A DNA stretch of 64,000 nucleotides from Allokutzneria sp. A3M-2-11 16 (lineage in GTDB: Bacteria > Actinomycetota > Actinomycetes > Mycobacteriales > Pseudonocardiaceae). The notes below the pieces were generated by a model that worked only from the letters and a program-made list of their open reading frames with translations, was not told where the DNA came from and made no database searches. The stretch spans positions 620,001 through 684,000 of the forward strand of contig NZ_JANAVO010000001.1 in NCBI RefSeq assembly GCF_024213555.1. Direction: 5' to 3'. The stretch's first letter is position 1. Every line of letters starts with the position of its first letter. Shown piece by piece: positions 37,613 to 46,503 of the stretch. Both the position numbers and the translations under genes were made by a program.

Positions 37613-39031
37613 TCACGCCTCCAGGCGGAAGAGGTCTTCCTCGGTCTCCCGCCGCAGCAGCACCCGGGCCTGGCCGTTGCGCACGGCCACGACAGCGGGC
37701 CTGACCAGCCGGTTGTACCCGTTGGCCATGGCGTAGCAGTAGGCGCCGGTCGCGGCCACCGCGAGCAGGTCGCCGGGCGCGATGTCACCCGGCAGCCAGC
37801 AGTCTCGCACCAGAACGTCCCCGGACTCACAATGCTTGCCCACTACTCGGGACAGCACCGGCTCGGCCTCGGCGGATCGGGACACCAGGCGGCAGTCGTA
37901 CTCGGCGTCGTAGAGGGCGGTGCGGATGTTGTCGCTCATCCCGCCGTCGACGCTGACGTAGCGCCGCCGCGTGCCGCCGCCCAGCTCCAGGTCCTTGATC
38001 GTCCCGACCTCGTAGAGGGTGACGGTGCCGGGGCCGACGATCGCCCGGCCGGGCTCGACGGCCACCTTCGGAACCGGGATGCCCGCCTGACCGCACTCAC
38101 GCTCCACAATGGACAGGAGCTGCTCGGCGAGCTTGGCGGGCGGGGGCGAGTTGTCCGTTGGCAGGTAAGCGATCCCGAGCCCGCCACCGAGGTCCACAGT
38201 GGACAGATCGGCCAGCGCGTCGGCGCCGTGCTTCGCGCGCAGCTGCGCCAGCAGGCCGATCACCCGGTGCGCGGCGATCTCGAAGCCGTCCGCGTCGTAG
38301 ATCTGCGAGCCGATGTGGCTGTGCAGGCCGACCAGCGACAGGCCCTCCGCCTTGAGCACCCTGGCCGCCGCGTCGGCCGCGTCGCCCGCGGCGAGCGAGA
38401 AGCCGAACTTCTGGTCCTCGTGCGCGGTGGCGATGAACTCGTGGGTGTGCGCTTCGACACCCACCGTGACGCGGATCATCACCGGCTGGACGACGCCGCG
38501 CTCGCGGGCGATCTGGTCCAGCCTGGCGATCTCCAGGAACGAGTCGACAACGACGACACCGATCCGCGCGTCCACCGCCGCGGTCAGCTCGGGAACGGAC
38601 TTGTTGTTGCCGTGCAAGGCGATGCGCTCGGGCGGGAAGTCGGCGCGCAGCGCGATGGCCAGTTCGCCGCCGCTGCACACGTCGATGCCGAGGCCCTCCT
38701 CGGCGACCCAGCGGGCGATCTCCACGGACAGGAACGCCTTGGAGGCGTAGTGCACCAGCGCGGGATCGCCGAACGCCTCCGCGTGCTCGCGGCAGCGGGC
38801 GCGGAAGTCGGCCTCGTCCATCACGAACAGCGGCGTGCCGTACTGCTCGGCGAGGTCGCGGGCGTCCACCCCGGCGAGCTCCACCGCGCCCTGGTCGGTG
38901 CGGCGGGCGTTGCGCGGCCAGACGTTGGCGTGCAGCTCGTCCTGCTCCGGGAAGGAGACCGGGCGGGGGCCCGCGGTGTTCGCGGGGACGATGACATCGG
39001 CGTGCCGGGGACCGGCGGGGTGCGCTCTCAC
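37613..39031 (-). CDS. lysA: Diaminopimelate decarboxylase
   Basis: A 472-residue PLP alanine-racemase-fold enzyme, last step of lysine synthesis. PLP Lys in [25 protein letters not shown]-like barrel strands, [10 protein letters not shown], and [10 protein letters not shown]; the C-terminal ACESGDV-type loop reads [16 protein letters not shown], with the active-site Cys. GTG 39031 overlaps the argS stop. Contains one GTCCACWGTGGAC palindrome. Confidence 0.96.
   Translation of the reverse strand: MRAHPAGPRHADVIVPANTAGPRPVSFPEQDELHANVWPRNARRTDQGAVELAGVDARDLAEQYGTPLFVMDEADFRARCREHAEAFGDPALVHYASKAFLSVEIARWVAEEGLGIDVCSGGELAIALRADFPPERIALHGNNKSVPELTAAVDARIGVVVVDSFLEIARLDQIARERGVVQPVMIRVTVGVEAHTHEFIATAHEDQKFGFSLAAGDAADAAARVLKAEGLSLVGLHSHIGSQIYDADGFEIAAHRVIGLLAQLRAKHGADALADLSTVDLGGGLGIAYLPTDNSPPPAKLAEQLLSIVERECGQAGIPVPKVAVEPGRAIVGPGTVTLYEVGTIKDLELGGGTRRRYVSVDGGMSDNIRTALYDAEYDCRLVSRSAEAEPVLSRVVGKHCESGDVLVRDCWLPGDIAPGDLLAVAATGAYCYAMANGYNRLVRPAVVAVRNGQARVLLRRETEEDLFRLEA
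38192..38204. repeat. Palindrome GTCCACWGTGGAC, copy 5 (in lysA)
   Basis: GTCCACAGTGGAC; coding strand TCC ACT GTG GAC in [10 protein letters not shown]. Confidence 0.8.
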
Positions 39032-40689
39032 ATTCGCTCCGGTGCGCTCACGCCCAGCAGGGCAAGTCCGTTGGCCAGCACCTGGCGGGCGGCGGCGCAC
39101 AGGTGCAGCCGCGGCACGGCCACCGCGCTGACCTCCTCGTCACCGCGCGGCAGGATGCGGCAGGAGTCGTAGAACTTGTGGTAGGCCGCGGCCAGCCCCT
39201 CCAGGTAGCGGGCGACGCGGTGCGGCTCGCGCAGCTCCGCGGCCGAGGCCAGCACCCGGGGGAACTCGCCGAGCGTGCGGATCAGGTCGCCCTCGCGCTC
39301 GTGGGTGAGCAGCGAGAGGTCCGCGTCGGCGACATCGCCCAGCTTGATGCCCAGCTCGGCGGCGGAGCGGCCGAGCGAGGCCAGCCGGGCGTGCGCGTAC
39401 TGGACGTAGAAGACCGGGTTGTCGCTGGTGCGCTTGCTCCACGTGTCCAGGTCGATGTCCAAGGTGGAGTCCGCCGACGCGCGGATCATGGCGTAGCGGG
39501 TGGCGTCCACGCCGATCGCGTCGACCACGTCGTCCATGGTCACGACGTTGCCCGCGCGCTTGCTCATCCGCACCGGCTTGCCCTCGCGGACCAGGCTGAC
39601 CAGCTGGCCGATCAGCACCTCGACCACCGCGGGGTCGTCACCGGCGGCGGCAGCGGCGGCCTTGAGCCGGGCGATGTAGCCGTGGTGGTCCGCGCCGAGC
39701 ATGTAGATGCACAGGTCGAAGCCGCGGGCGCGCTTGTCCTGGAAGTAGGCGATGTCACCGGCGATGTAGGCGGGGGCACCGTCGCTCTTGATGACGACGC
39801 GGTCCTTGTCGTCGCCGTAGTCGGAGGACCGCAGCCACCAGGCGCCGTCCTTCTCGTACAGGCTGCCCTGCGCCTTGAGCTTCTCGACGGCCTGCTCCAC
39901 CGCACCGGACCGGTGCAGCGAGTTCTCGTGGAAGTAGACGTCGAAGTCGGTGCCGAACTCGTGCAGGCTCTTCTTGATCTGCTCGAACATCAGGTTCACG
40001 CCGACCTTGCGGAAGGTCTCGTCCCGCTCGGCGTCCGGCTGCTCCAGCGCACCCGGGGCGGCCGTGACGACCTGGGTGGCGATCTCGCCGATGTACTCGC
40101 CGCCGTAGCCGTCCTCCGGGGCGGGCTCGCCCTTGGCGGCGGCGACCAGCGACTTCACGAAGCGGTCGATCTGCGCGCCCGCGTCGTTGAAGTAGTACTC
40201 GCGCGTGACCTCGGCACCCTGGGCACCGAGCACCCGGCCGAGCGCGTCGCCCACCGCGGCCCAGCGGGTCCCGCCGAGGTGGATCGGGCCGGTCGGGTTC
40301 GCCGAGACGAACTCCAGGTTGATCCGGCGCCCGGCCAGCGACGCGCCCTTGCCGTAGTCGTCGGCCGCGCTCAGCACGGCGCGCACCAGCCCGGCGGTGG
40401 CGTCGGCGGCCAGCCGGAGGTTGACGAAGCCCGGCCCGGCGACCTCGGCCGAGTCGATCGCGTCACTCGCCTCCAGCGCGGTGCTCAGCGCCGTGGCCAG
40501 CTCGCGCGGATTGACCCCGAGCTTCTTGGCGATCTGCATCACCAGGTTCGTGGCGTAGTCGCCGTGCTCGGGGTTGCGCGGTCGCTCCACCGTCACCTGG
40601 GCCGGCAGGGCCGCGGGGTCCAGACCGCGGGCGGTCAGGACGTCGACGGCAACGGAACGGACCAGTTCGGCGAGGGCAGCGGGGGTCAC
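39028..40689 (-). CDS. argS: Arginyl-tRNA synthetase
   Basis: A 553-residue class I synthetase. The HIGH-equivalent is [14 protein letters not shown] (HLGG, the form common in actinobacteria), and the KMSKS-like loop is [13 protein letters not shown]-terminal Arg-tRNA recognition domain and C-terminal DALR anticodon-binding domain (ending [16 protein letters not shown]) are intact. First gene of the argS-lysA-hom-thrC-thrB block; divergent from DUF3105. Confidence 0.96.
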   Translation of the reverse strand: MTPAALAELVRSVAVDVLTARGLDPAALPAQVTVERPRNPEHGDYATNLVMQIAKKLGVNPRELATALSTALEASDAIDSAEVAGPGFVNLRLAADATAGLVRAVLSAADDYGKGASLAGRRINLEFVSANPTGPIHLGGTRWAAVGDALGRVLGAQGAEVTREYYFNDAGAQIDRFVKSLVAAAKGEPAPEDGYGGEYIGEIATQVVTAAPGALEQPDAERDETFRKVGVNLMFEQIKKSLHEFGTDFDVYFHENSLHRSGAVEQAVEKLKAQGSLYEKDGAWWLRSSDYGDDKDRVVIKSDGAPAYIAGDIAYFQDKRARGFDLCIYMLGADHHGYIARLKAAAAAAGDDPAVVEVLIGQLVSLVREGKPVRMSKRAGNVVTMDDVVDAIGVDATRYAMIRASADSTLDIDLDTWSKRTSDNPVFYVQYAHARLASLGRSAAELGIKLGDVADADLSLLTHEREGDLIRTLGEFPRVLASAAELREPHRVARYLEGLAAAYHKFYDSCRILPRGDEEVSAVAVPRLHLCAAARQVLANGLALLGVSAPERM

Positions 40690-40844
40690 CCGGCAAGTCT
40701 AGGGATACCCGAACGGAGCAGCGAACGCGCTTCCCCCGCTCCCGTCTGGTGGGAGCGGAATAGTCCGTTGAGCTGACCCCGGCTTGACCTGGCGTCCTTA
40801 GACTGGCGCGCGGTTGAGGGTGGGCGGCGAGGAGACGAGGACCG

Positions 40845-41657
40845 ATGGCCAGCGGCAAGAACAGCAAACAGGCGCGGCGGGACAGCGCCGCGCGGGCGGC
40901 GGCCGCGATCAAGAAGCCGACGCCGTGGGGGCTGATCGCCGCGATCGTCGTGGTCGTGGTGTTCGCGGGCGGTGTCTTCGGCTTCGTCTACTCCCAGCAC
41001 GCGGAGAACCAGTCCAAGCTCGACGCGCTCGCGCCGTTCACGCCGTCGCAGTCCAATCAGGACCCCTCGAAGCAGATCAAGGGCGTCGTCTCCAAGGACT
41101 ACAAACCGCAGAGCCACGTCTCCCCCGCCGACCGCGTCGCCTACGACCAGTCCCCGGCCTTCGGCGGCCCGCACGACGGCTACTGGGCGGCCTGCATGGG
41201 CAACGTCTACGAGCGGCCGGTGCGCACCGAGAACATGGTCCACTCGCTGGAGCACGGCGCGGTGTGGATCGCCTACCACCCGGACAAGGTCAAGGGCGCG
41301 GACCTGGAAGCGCTGAAGAAGCGGGTGGTCAACCAGCAGTTCATCATGATCTCGCCCTACCCCACGCTGGACAGCCCGGTGTCGTTGCAGTCCTGGGGGC
41401 GGCAGCTGAAGCTGGACAGCGTGAACGACGAGCGCATCGACCAGTTCATCCACGCGCTGCGCCGCAACCAGTACACCTACCCCGAGCTCAACGCCTCCTG
41501 CGACGCGCTCGGGCCGGGCGCGTTCGACCCGGACAACCCGCCGCCGTTCGACGCGACCCCGCCGGGCCCCGACGCCAAGCCGATGAACTACGAGCCGCCC
41601 GCCCCGCCGCCGAGCGGCCAGCCCCAGCCCCAACCGCAGCCGCAGCCCGGTGGCTGA
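40845..41657 (+). CDS. DUF3105 membrane-anchored protein
   Basis: A 270-residue protein: N-terminal charged part, one membrane helix (GLIAAIVVVVVFAGGVFGFVYS), then an outer DUF3105 domain with PAFGGPHDGYWAACMGNVYERPV and MVHSLEHGAVWIAYHP, the conserved His-rich motifs, and a Pro/Gln-rich tail (PSGQPQPQPQPQPGG). The conserved Cys/His residues suggest metal or redox chemistry, but the family is uncharacterised. It overlaps the DUF305 gene by eight bases; the two probably work together outside the membrane. Confidence 0.88.
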   Translation: MASGKNSKQARRDSAARAAAAIKKPTPWGLIAAIVVVVVFAGGVFGFVYSQHAENQSKLDALAPFTPSQSNQDPSKQIKGVVSKDYKPQSHVSPADRVAYDQSPAFGGPHDGYWAACMGNVYERPVRTENMVHSLEHGAVWIAYHPDKVKGADLEALKKRVVNQQFIMISPYPTLDSPVSLQSWGRQLKLDSVNDERIDQFIHALRRNQYTYPELNASCDALGPGAFDPDNPPPFDATPPGPDAKPMNYEPPAPPPSGQPQPQPQPQPGG

Positions 41658-42375
41658 CGGTGCCGTGCCCGATCCCGCCGACGAGATCGGTGTGGACCGG
41701 GCTCCCTCGGAGAGCTCCACCGGCATGCGGGTGCTCGTCGCGTCCGTCGCGGTGCTGGCGATCCTGCTGCTCGGTGCTGCGGGCGGGTTGCTGATCGGCC
41801 TGCCGGGCGGGGGCGGTGCGCCCGCGAGCAACTCCGTCGACGTCGGCTTCGCCCAGGACATGAGCGTGCACCACCGGCAGGCCGTGCAGATGGCGGGCTG
41901 GGCGCGCGACCACAGCACGGACCAGGCCATCCGGCAGATCGCCTTCGACATCGAGACCAGCCAGCTCGGCCAGGTCGGCCGGATGGAGGGCTGGCTCGGG
42001 CTGTGGGACAAGCCGGAGCTGCCCGCCTCCGGCAAGTACATGAAGTGGATGACCGGGCAGGAGGCGGTGGCGCACGGGCACGGCGCGACCAACCCGAACG
42101 ACCCGGGCGTGGACACCATGCCCGGCATGTACACCCAGCAGGAGTGGCAGCGCCTGCGCTCGCTGTCCGGCCGCGAGCTGGATGTGATGTTCCTCCAGCT
42201 GATGTTGCGGCACCACCAGGGCGGCACGCAGATGATGGAGTACGCCGCGAAGTACGGGACCAACCCCCAGGTGAAGAACCTGGCGCGGAGCATGTTGCTG
42301 TCGCAGGGAAAGGAGACCGAGACCCTGCGCAACCTGCTCACCGCGCGCGGCGGCCAGCCGCTCCCGATGAACTAG
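41650..42375 (+). CDS. DUF305 family protein
   Basis: A 241-residue protein with one N-terminal membrane helix (VLVASVAVLAILLLGAAGG) and an outer ferritin-like four-helix DUF305 domain: QDMSVHHRQAVQMAGWA and DVMFLQLMLRHHQGGTQMM, the paired His motifs that probably bind metal (copper has been suggested for relatives). GTG start 41650 overlaps the DUF3105 stop. Followed by a hairpin terminator. Confidence 0.9.
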   Translation: MADGAVPDPADEIGVDRAPSESSTGMRVLVASVAVLAILLLGAAGGLLIGLPGGGGAPASNSVDVGFAQDMSVHHRQAVQMAGWARDHSTDQAIRQIAFDIETSQLGQVGRMEGWLGLWDKPELPASGKYMKWMTGQEAVAHGHGATNPNDPGVDTMPGMYTQQEWQRLRSLSGRELDVMFLQLMLRHHQGGTQMMEYAAKYGTNPQVKNLARSMLLSQGKETETLRNLLTARGGQPLPMN

Positions 42376-42390
42376 CGCCCCAGCGCGGAG

Positions 42391-42422
42391 AACGCCCCTC
42401 GCCGAAGCCGGTGCGGGGCGTT
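42391..42422 (+). terminator. Terminator after the DUF305 gene
   Basis: AACGCCCC (42391-42398) pairs with GGGGCGTT (42415-42422), 16 bp after the DUF305 stop, with a 16-base loop and T-rich TTTCGCTTG after it. Confidence 0.65.
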
Positions 42423-42654
42423 TCGCTTGCCAGGACCGCGACGGCGAGGTACCTTCGGCTCATCTGCTCTTGCTGGATGACGCCCCGGTTCTCGAAACCG
42501 CGGTTCCCACAAGAGATCTGATCGCTCCTCCTCCACGCGGTGACCGCGTGTCGACCCGGAGCCGTAACTCTCACAGGCCGAAGCCCGTGGCGTCCGTCCT
42601 CTGTGGACCTACCACCTCCGGCCGCGATCAACGCTGTCCGGAAGGACCAAAACC
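42423..42654 (+). other. Leader region of the second rho-like gene
   Basis: This 232-bp stretch contains a small hairpin CACGCGG/CCGCGTG (about 42535-42551) and a frame from TTG 42470 whose TGA overlaps the ATG of the next gene (ATGA, 42655-42658). The frame has no good ribosome-binding site and may be chance. The Rho-like gene itself has GGAAGGA eight bases before its ATG. No clear promoter was recognised. Confidence 0.4.
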
Positions 42655-43731
42655 ATGAATGCCATCACCGGAATCCTTGACGTACAAGGAAAATCGGCCT
42701 CGCTGCACATCGAGGACGGGGACCGCATCACCGTCCCCTTGAGCCTCGTCCGCAAGTACGGCCTCCGCCGCGGCGACACCGTCAGCGGTTCCCTCGGCGA
42801 CCGCGACGCACTGTCCGAAGTGGACACTGTCAACGGCGGCTCGCCGGAGAGCTCCCGCGACAGGGCCGCGTTCACCGACCTGACCCCGATCCACCCGAAC
42901 GAACGACTGCGCCTGGAGACCGAGCCGCACCGGCTCACCGCGCGCGTGCTCGACCTCGTCATGCCGGTCGGCAAGGGCCAGCGCGCCCTGATCGCCGCAC
43001 CGCCGAAGGCGGGGAAAACCCTTGTGCTGCAAGACATCGCGCACGGCATCAGCAAGAACCACCCGGAGTGCCACCTGATGGCCGTGCTCGTCGGCGAGCG
43101 CCCCGAGGAGGTCACCGACATCCAGCGCTCGATGCCCGGCGAGGTCATCGCGTCCACCTTCGACCGCCCGCCCGCCGAGCACATCACCGTGGCGGAACTG
43201 GCGATCGAGCGGGCCAAGCGCCTCGTCGAGACCGGCCGCGACGTCGTGGTGCTGCTCGACTCGCTGACCCGGCTCGGCCGCGCGTACAACCTCGCCGCCC
43301 CCGGCTCCGGCCGCATCCTCAGCGGCGGCGTCGACGTCAGCGCGCTGCACCCGCCCAAGCGATTCCTCGGCGCCGCCAGGAACATCGAGGGCGGCGGCTC
43401 CCTGACGATCTTCGCGACCGCGCTCGTCGAGACGGGTTCGGTCGGCGACGGCGTGACCTACGAGGAGCTCAAGGGCGCGGGCAACGCCGAGCTGAAGCTC
43501 GACCGCAGGACGGCCGCGCGCCGCGTCTTCCCCGCCGTGGACGTCGAGCAGTCCGGCACCCGCCGCGAGGACCTGCTGCTCACCCCGGAGGAGCAGGCGA
43601 TCACGCGCACCCTCCGCCGGGCGCTGAACACCCGCGAGCACAACGGGATCGACCAGCTACTCGACGGCCTCCGCAAGACCCCCACCAACGCCGAGTTCCT
43701 CATGCGCCTCGCCACGCACCAACCCCGCTGA
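42655..43731 (+). CDS. Short Rho-like protein (second Rho)
   Basis: A 358-residue Rho homologue. It lacks the SAP-like domain and the Arg/Gly insert of the 666-residue Rho at 31896, and keeps a reduced OB-like part (GILDVQGKSASLHIED and then VPLSLVRKYGLRRGD). The aromatic FxF/FVR RNA-binding motif is absent. The ATPase core is complete: Walker A PPKAGKT (116-122), LDSLTRLGRAYNLA, ILSGGVDVSALHPPKRFLGAARN, and the C-terminal helix LRKTPTNAEFLMRL. Two positions that match the bicyclomycin site of E. coli Rho differ: Gly147 (Asp210) and Ile156 (Met219). It could be a specialised or resistant Rho, or a modulator that co-assembles. Confidence 0.88.
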   Translation: MNAITGILDVQGKSASLHIEDGDRITVPLSLVRKYGLRRGDTVSGSLGDRDALSEVDTVNGGSPESSRDRAAFTDLTPIHPNERLRLETEPHRLTARVLDLVMPVGKGQRALIAAPPKAGKTLVLQDIAHGISKNHPECHLMAVLVGERPEEVTDIQRSMPGEVIASTFDRPPAEHITVAELAIERAKRLVETGRDVVVLLDSLTRLGRAYNLAAPGSGRILSGGVDVSALHPPKRFLGAARNIEGGGSLTIFATALVETGSVGDGVTYEELKGAGNAELKLDRRTAARRVFPAVDVEQSGTRREDLLLTPEEQAITRTLRRALNTREHNGIDQLLDGLRKTPTNAEFLMRLATHQPR

Positions 43732-43754
43732 CCCCCACCCGCGCACACCTCTAG

Positions 43755-43817
43755 CCCGTTTCGTACTCCTATCGGGAAAAAGAGCGCTCCCAAATCCCGT
43801 TATGAGTACGAAACGGG
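43755..43817. terminator. 63-bp interrupted palindrome after the short rho gene
   Basis: Perfect 14-bp outer arms CCCGTTTCGTACTC (43755-43768) and GAGTACGAAACGGG (43804-43817). Inside are CGGGA/TCCCG arms and a central GAGCGCTC palindrome near 43782. It may act as the terminator of the Rho-like gene, or be a small mobile-type element; base composition is lower in GC than its neighbours. Confidence 0.55.
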
Positions 43818-44142
43818 GTTCTCCAGGTTGCCTCGGCGGAGGAGGTGTGCACCCTCGACAGTTCTTGCGTGCCAAGGCATCGTGTGTGCCTCCTTCCTCC
43901 AGTAGTTCTCCGGAGCATATCTGACCGACGTGCTTTGGTTGGTACGCAAGGGATTTTGTGGGCGAGGGTGGCTTTCGCACGCCCCGGGGAACCCCCCACC
44001 TTCAACGGTGCCAGGAGATGGCGGGGATGGCGAGCGACGGGTGTGGGGTGGGTGGAATTCGTTTCACGCCCGCGGGATGAGTGATCTCCAGCGGCACTCC
44101 GCGCTCACCGGGGCGCACGCGGTAGCGGCCTTTGCCGCGAGC
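43818..44142. other. Intergenic region without a recognisable gene
   Basis: About 325 bp between the palindrome and the promoter of the next gene. It has patches of low GC (for example around 43890-43970) and short chance frames only. It could be remnant DNA of an insertion. Confidence 0.5.
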
Positions 44143-44181
44143 TTGACACGGGTCTCCGTAACGGTGTTTTATAACAGCGTT
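44143..44181 (+). promoter_or_regulatory. Promoter with an overlapping palindromic operator
   Basis: TTGACA (44143-44148) is followed after 18 bases by TTTTAT (44167-44172). A 22-bp near-perfect palindrome covers that -10: left arm AACGGTGTT (44160-44168), centre TTAT, right arm AACAGCGTT (44173-44181), one mismatch per half. The layout is that of a TetR-type repressor site. It would control the membrane gene at 44205. Confidence 0.65.
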
Positions 44182-44204
44182 CCCAAACGATCGCGGAGAC
44201 CACC

Positions 44205-44621
44205 ATGACCCTTCAGCTCAGCCCGGCGTCGCAGTCGATCGCCGGGGTCGTCCTGCTGTCGATCGTGACCATCGAGGTCGGCGGCTGGTTCCTCACCAAG
44301 ATCGCGCGCGGCGCCGTGCCGATGACCAGGTTCCAGAAGGACTTCGCGCGGGCCGGGCACGCCCACGCCGGAGTGCTCGTCACGCTCGGGCTGATCTGCC
44401 TGGTGCTGGCCGACGCGACGGCGCTGGACGGGTTCGCGGGCTACGTCGCGAGGGCGGGTGTGCCGTTCGCGGCGATCCTGATGTCCGCCGGGTTCTTCGC
44501 CTCCTCGGCCGGGCGCGGCGAGGTGACGCGGCCGAACAAGCTCTTCGTCCTGGTGTGGATCGGGGCGCTGTCGCTGGCCGCGGGTGTGGTCACGCTCGGG
44601 ATCGGCCTGCTGACCGCATGA
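44205..44621 (+). CDS. Small four-helix membrane protein
   Basis: A 138-residue protein with four hydrophobic helices: SIAGVVLLSIVTIEVGGWFL, AHAGVLVTLGLICLVLAD, VPFAAILMSAGFFASS and LFVLVWIGALSLAAGVVTL. Helix 2 is preceded by a conserved-looking RAGHAHAGVL with two His, which could bind metal or haem. No named family is assigned. Controlled by the promoter/operator just upstream and ended by a strong hairpin. Confidence 0.7.
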   Translation: MTLQLSPASQSIAGVVLLSIVTIEVGGWFLTKIARGAVPMTRFQKDFARAGHAHAGVLVTLGLICLVLADATALDGFAGYVARAGVPFAAILMSAGFFASSAGRGEVTRPNKLFVLVWIGALSLAAGVVTLGIGLLTA

Positions 44622-44624
44622 CAA

Positions 44625-44652
44625 GGCGGCGGCCGGTTTTCCGGCCGCCGCC
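44625..44652. terminator. Bidirectional terminator
   Basis: GGCGGCGGCCGG (44625-44636), loop TTTT, CCGGCCGCCGCC (44641-44652): a 12-bp perfect stem between convergent genes. Confidence 0.85.
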
Positions 44653-44663
44653 CCGAGACTCGC

Positions 44664-44891
44664 TCAGTTGTACGCGTGCAGGTGCCACCGGAACTTCGGC
44701 GGCCAGCCGTGCACCTCAAGCTTGCACTCGGCACCGGCGATGCCGTCGCGGATCTTCCTGGCCTCCACCTCGCACGCGTCGAAGGAACCGAAGTACCTGT
44801 AGGTCGGGTAAGCCGACGCGCTCAGCGGCGTGACCGCGAGCAACCCGGTGACGGCGGCACCGATGAGAAGGGCCTTTCCAGCTCGCACCAC
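44664..44891 (-). CDS. Small secreted protein, unknown
   Basis: About 75 residues: a signal peptide (VVRAGKALLIGAAVTGLLAVTPLSASA, probably cut after ASA) and a mature part of about 48 residues beginning YPTYRYFGSFDACEVEARK and ending HLHAYN, with two Cys (in DACEV and AECKL) that could form one disulfide. The GTG at 44891 has GGGGAG eight bases before it. Unknown function; small basic secreted proteins of this type are common in actinomycetes. Confidence 0.65.
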   Translation of the reverse strand: MVRAGKALLIGAAVTGLLAVTPLSASAYPTYRYFGSFDACEVEARKIRDGIAGAECKLEVHGWPPKFRWHLHAYN

Positions 44892-45009
44892 GAATATCGC
44901 TCCCCAAGTGTGAAGTGACGAACAGGGGTTGGACTGTTCGCCACCGCGTTCGGTTGCGTCATCCCGTCCTCTGTCACCACTTCCGGGGGCACGGGCTAGC
45001 GTCTGGACC

Positions 45010-45483
45010 ATGAGCGAGCAGAAGCGCCTGGCCCCCGGTGACACCGCGCCGGGGTTCACCCTCCCCGACGCCGACGAGAAGCCGGTGTCGCTTGCCGACT
45101 TCAAGGGCAGGCACGTGGTCGTCTACTTCTACCCCGCCGCGAGCACGCCGGGCTGCACCAAGCAGGCGTGCGACTTCCGGGACAGCCTCGCCGAGCTCAA
45201 CGATTCGGACTTCACGGTGCTCGGCATCTCCCCGGACAAGCCCGCGAAGCTGGCGAAGTTCCGCGACGCCGAGGGCCTGACCTTCCCACTGCTGTCCGAT
45301 GTGGACAAAGCGGTGCTCGCCGAGTGGGGAGCTTTCGGCGAGAAGCAGATGTACGGCAAGACGGTCACCGGGGTGATCCGCTCGACCTTCGTCGTCGACC
45401 CGGACGGTGTGATCACCAAGGCGATGTACAACGTGCGCGCCACCGGCCACGTCGCGAAGCTGCGCCGCGAGATCGGCATCTGA
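45010..45483 (+). CDS. bcp: Thioredoxin-dependent peroxiredoxin (Bcp/PrxQ)
   Basis: A 157-residue peroxiredoxin that reduces peroxides with thioredoxin. The peroxidatic Cys is in YFYPAASTPGCTKQACDFRD; a second Cys five residues on (TPGCTKQAC) is the resolving Cys position of the PrxQ/Bcp class. Length and the N-terminal APGFTLPDADEKPVSLADF fit. ATG at 45010. Confidence 0.94.
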   Translation: MSEQKRLAPGDTAPGFTLPDADEKPVSLADFKGRHVVVYFYPAASTPGCTKQACDFRDSLAELNDSDFTVLGISPDKPAKLAKFRDAEGLTFPLLSDVDKAVLAEWGAFGEKQMYGKTVTGVIRSTFVVDPDGVITKAMYNVRATGHVAKLRREIGI

Positions 45484-45594
45484 TCCGGTTGTGAGGCAAC
45501 CTGGCTGACCAGGGCTTCCGTACGGAGCGACCGGGCGGGAAGTTGCCGTCGCCCGCCCACAACTTTCGGGTGAGCGACCCGCGTACCACCGGTC

Positions 45595-46503
45595 GTGAGA
45601 CCCACTGTTGTCCTGGTCAGCGCGGCCGTCGCCGCCGTGCTGCTGACGTGCGCCGCCCTGTTCGCCTCCGCGGGCGGGAACTCCGCGCCCGACGTGGCCT
45701 TCCCGGAGGTCGTGCCCGCGACCTCCGAGTCGCCCGTGCCCGAGTACCGGCCGGTGGTCCCGGAGCCAAAACCGGAGCCGAAGCCGAACCCGTCGCCGCG
45801 CGACCCCTTCAAGCCGTCGAGCGAGCAGGTCGTGCGGAACGCGCTGCGCAAGGCGGCGGGCGGGGCGACGGTCTCCGCGCAGGTGTTCGACCGCCGGAAC
45901 GGCACCTCGCTGTTCGAGGAGGTGGCGGACCGGCGGTTCCGGTCCGCGTCGCTGGTCAAGCTCATGATCGCGATCGACGCCCTCGACCGGGGCACGCACG
46001 GCCCCACCAGCACCAAGATGACCCAGATGCTCTCGCTCAGCCACGACGCGGCGGCCAGCGAGATGTGGGTGGCGGGCGGCGGCAGCAAGATCGTCCGCAG
46101 GGTCGCGGCCAAGCTGGGCCTGAACGCGGAGCCGCCGCAGCCCGAGGGGCGCTGGGGCAACACGATGATCACCGCGCGGGACGTGGTGAAGATCTACGAC
46201 CACATCCTCGACGCGGCCCCCGAGCTCATGCCCGCGCTGCGGTCCGCCCCCGCGATCGCCGCGGACGGGTTCGACCAGCACTTCGGCATCCCGCGCGCGC
46301 TCAACGGCCTGCCATGGGCGATCAAGCAGGGCTGGGCGGCGGGTGGCGGCAGCATGGACCTGCACACCACCGGCGTGATCGGCGACGACGACCGCTTCAT
46401 CGTCGTGGTGCTGACCAAGTCCGCGGGCGGGGCCAACTGGGGCTGGGGGTCGAGGATGACCACCGAGGCCACGCTGGCCCTGCGCCCGCTACTGGTCCGC
46501 TAG
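45595..46503 (+). CDS. Exported serine hydrolase (class A beta-lactamase-like)
   Basis: A 302-residue protein with an N-terminal membrane or signal helix (VVLVSAAVAAVLLTCAALFASAGG), a Pro-rich linker (VPEPKPEPKPNPSPRD), and a beta-lactamase-type domain. The SxxK catalytic motif is SASLVKL (Ser near residue 118), and WAIKQGWAAGGG may serve as the KTG-like element; the SDN and Glu166 motifs of true class A enzymes are not obvious. A penicillin-binding or peptidase role is as likely as beta-lactamase activity. Its end overlaps rdgB by 15 bp, tail to tail. Confidence 0.75.
   Translation: MRPTVVLVSAAVAAVLLTCAALFASAGGNSAPDVAFPEVVPATSESPVPEYRPVVPEPKPEPKPNPSPRDPFKPSSEQVVRNALRKAAGGATVSAQVFDRRNGTSLFEEVADRRFRSASLVKLMIAIDALDRGTHGPTSTKMTQMLSLSHDAAASEMWVAGGGSKIVRRVAAKLGLNAEPPQPEGRWGNTMITARDVVKIYDHILDAAPELMPALRSAPAIAADGFDQHFGIPRALNGLPWAIKQGWAAGGGSMDLHTTGVIGDDDRFIVVVLTKSAGGANWGWGSRMTTEATLALRPLLVR

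Noticed and set aside
42391-43731. A bicyclomycin biosynthetic cluster around the second rho
   Set aside because: No cyclodipeptide synthase, 2-oxoglutarate oxygenases or P450 genes were seen nearby; neighbours are DUF305 and a small membrane protein.
43818-44142. A gene in the 325-bp gap (frames at 43845-44084 and 43930-44208)
   Set aside because: No ribosome-binding site, no family resemblance and no codon bias like that of the neighbours; the second also runs through the promoter/operator of the next gene.
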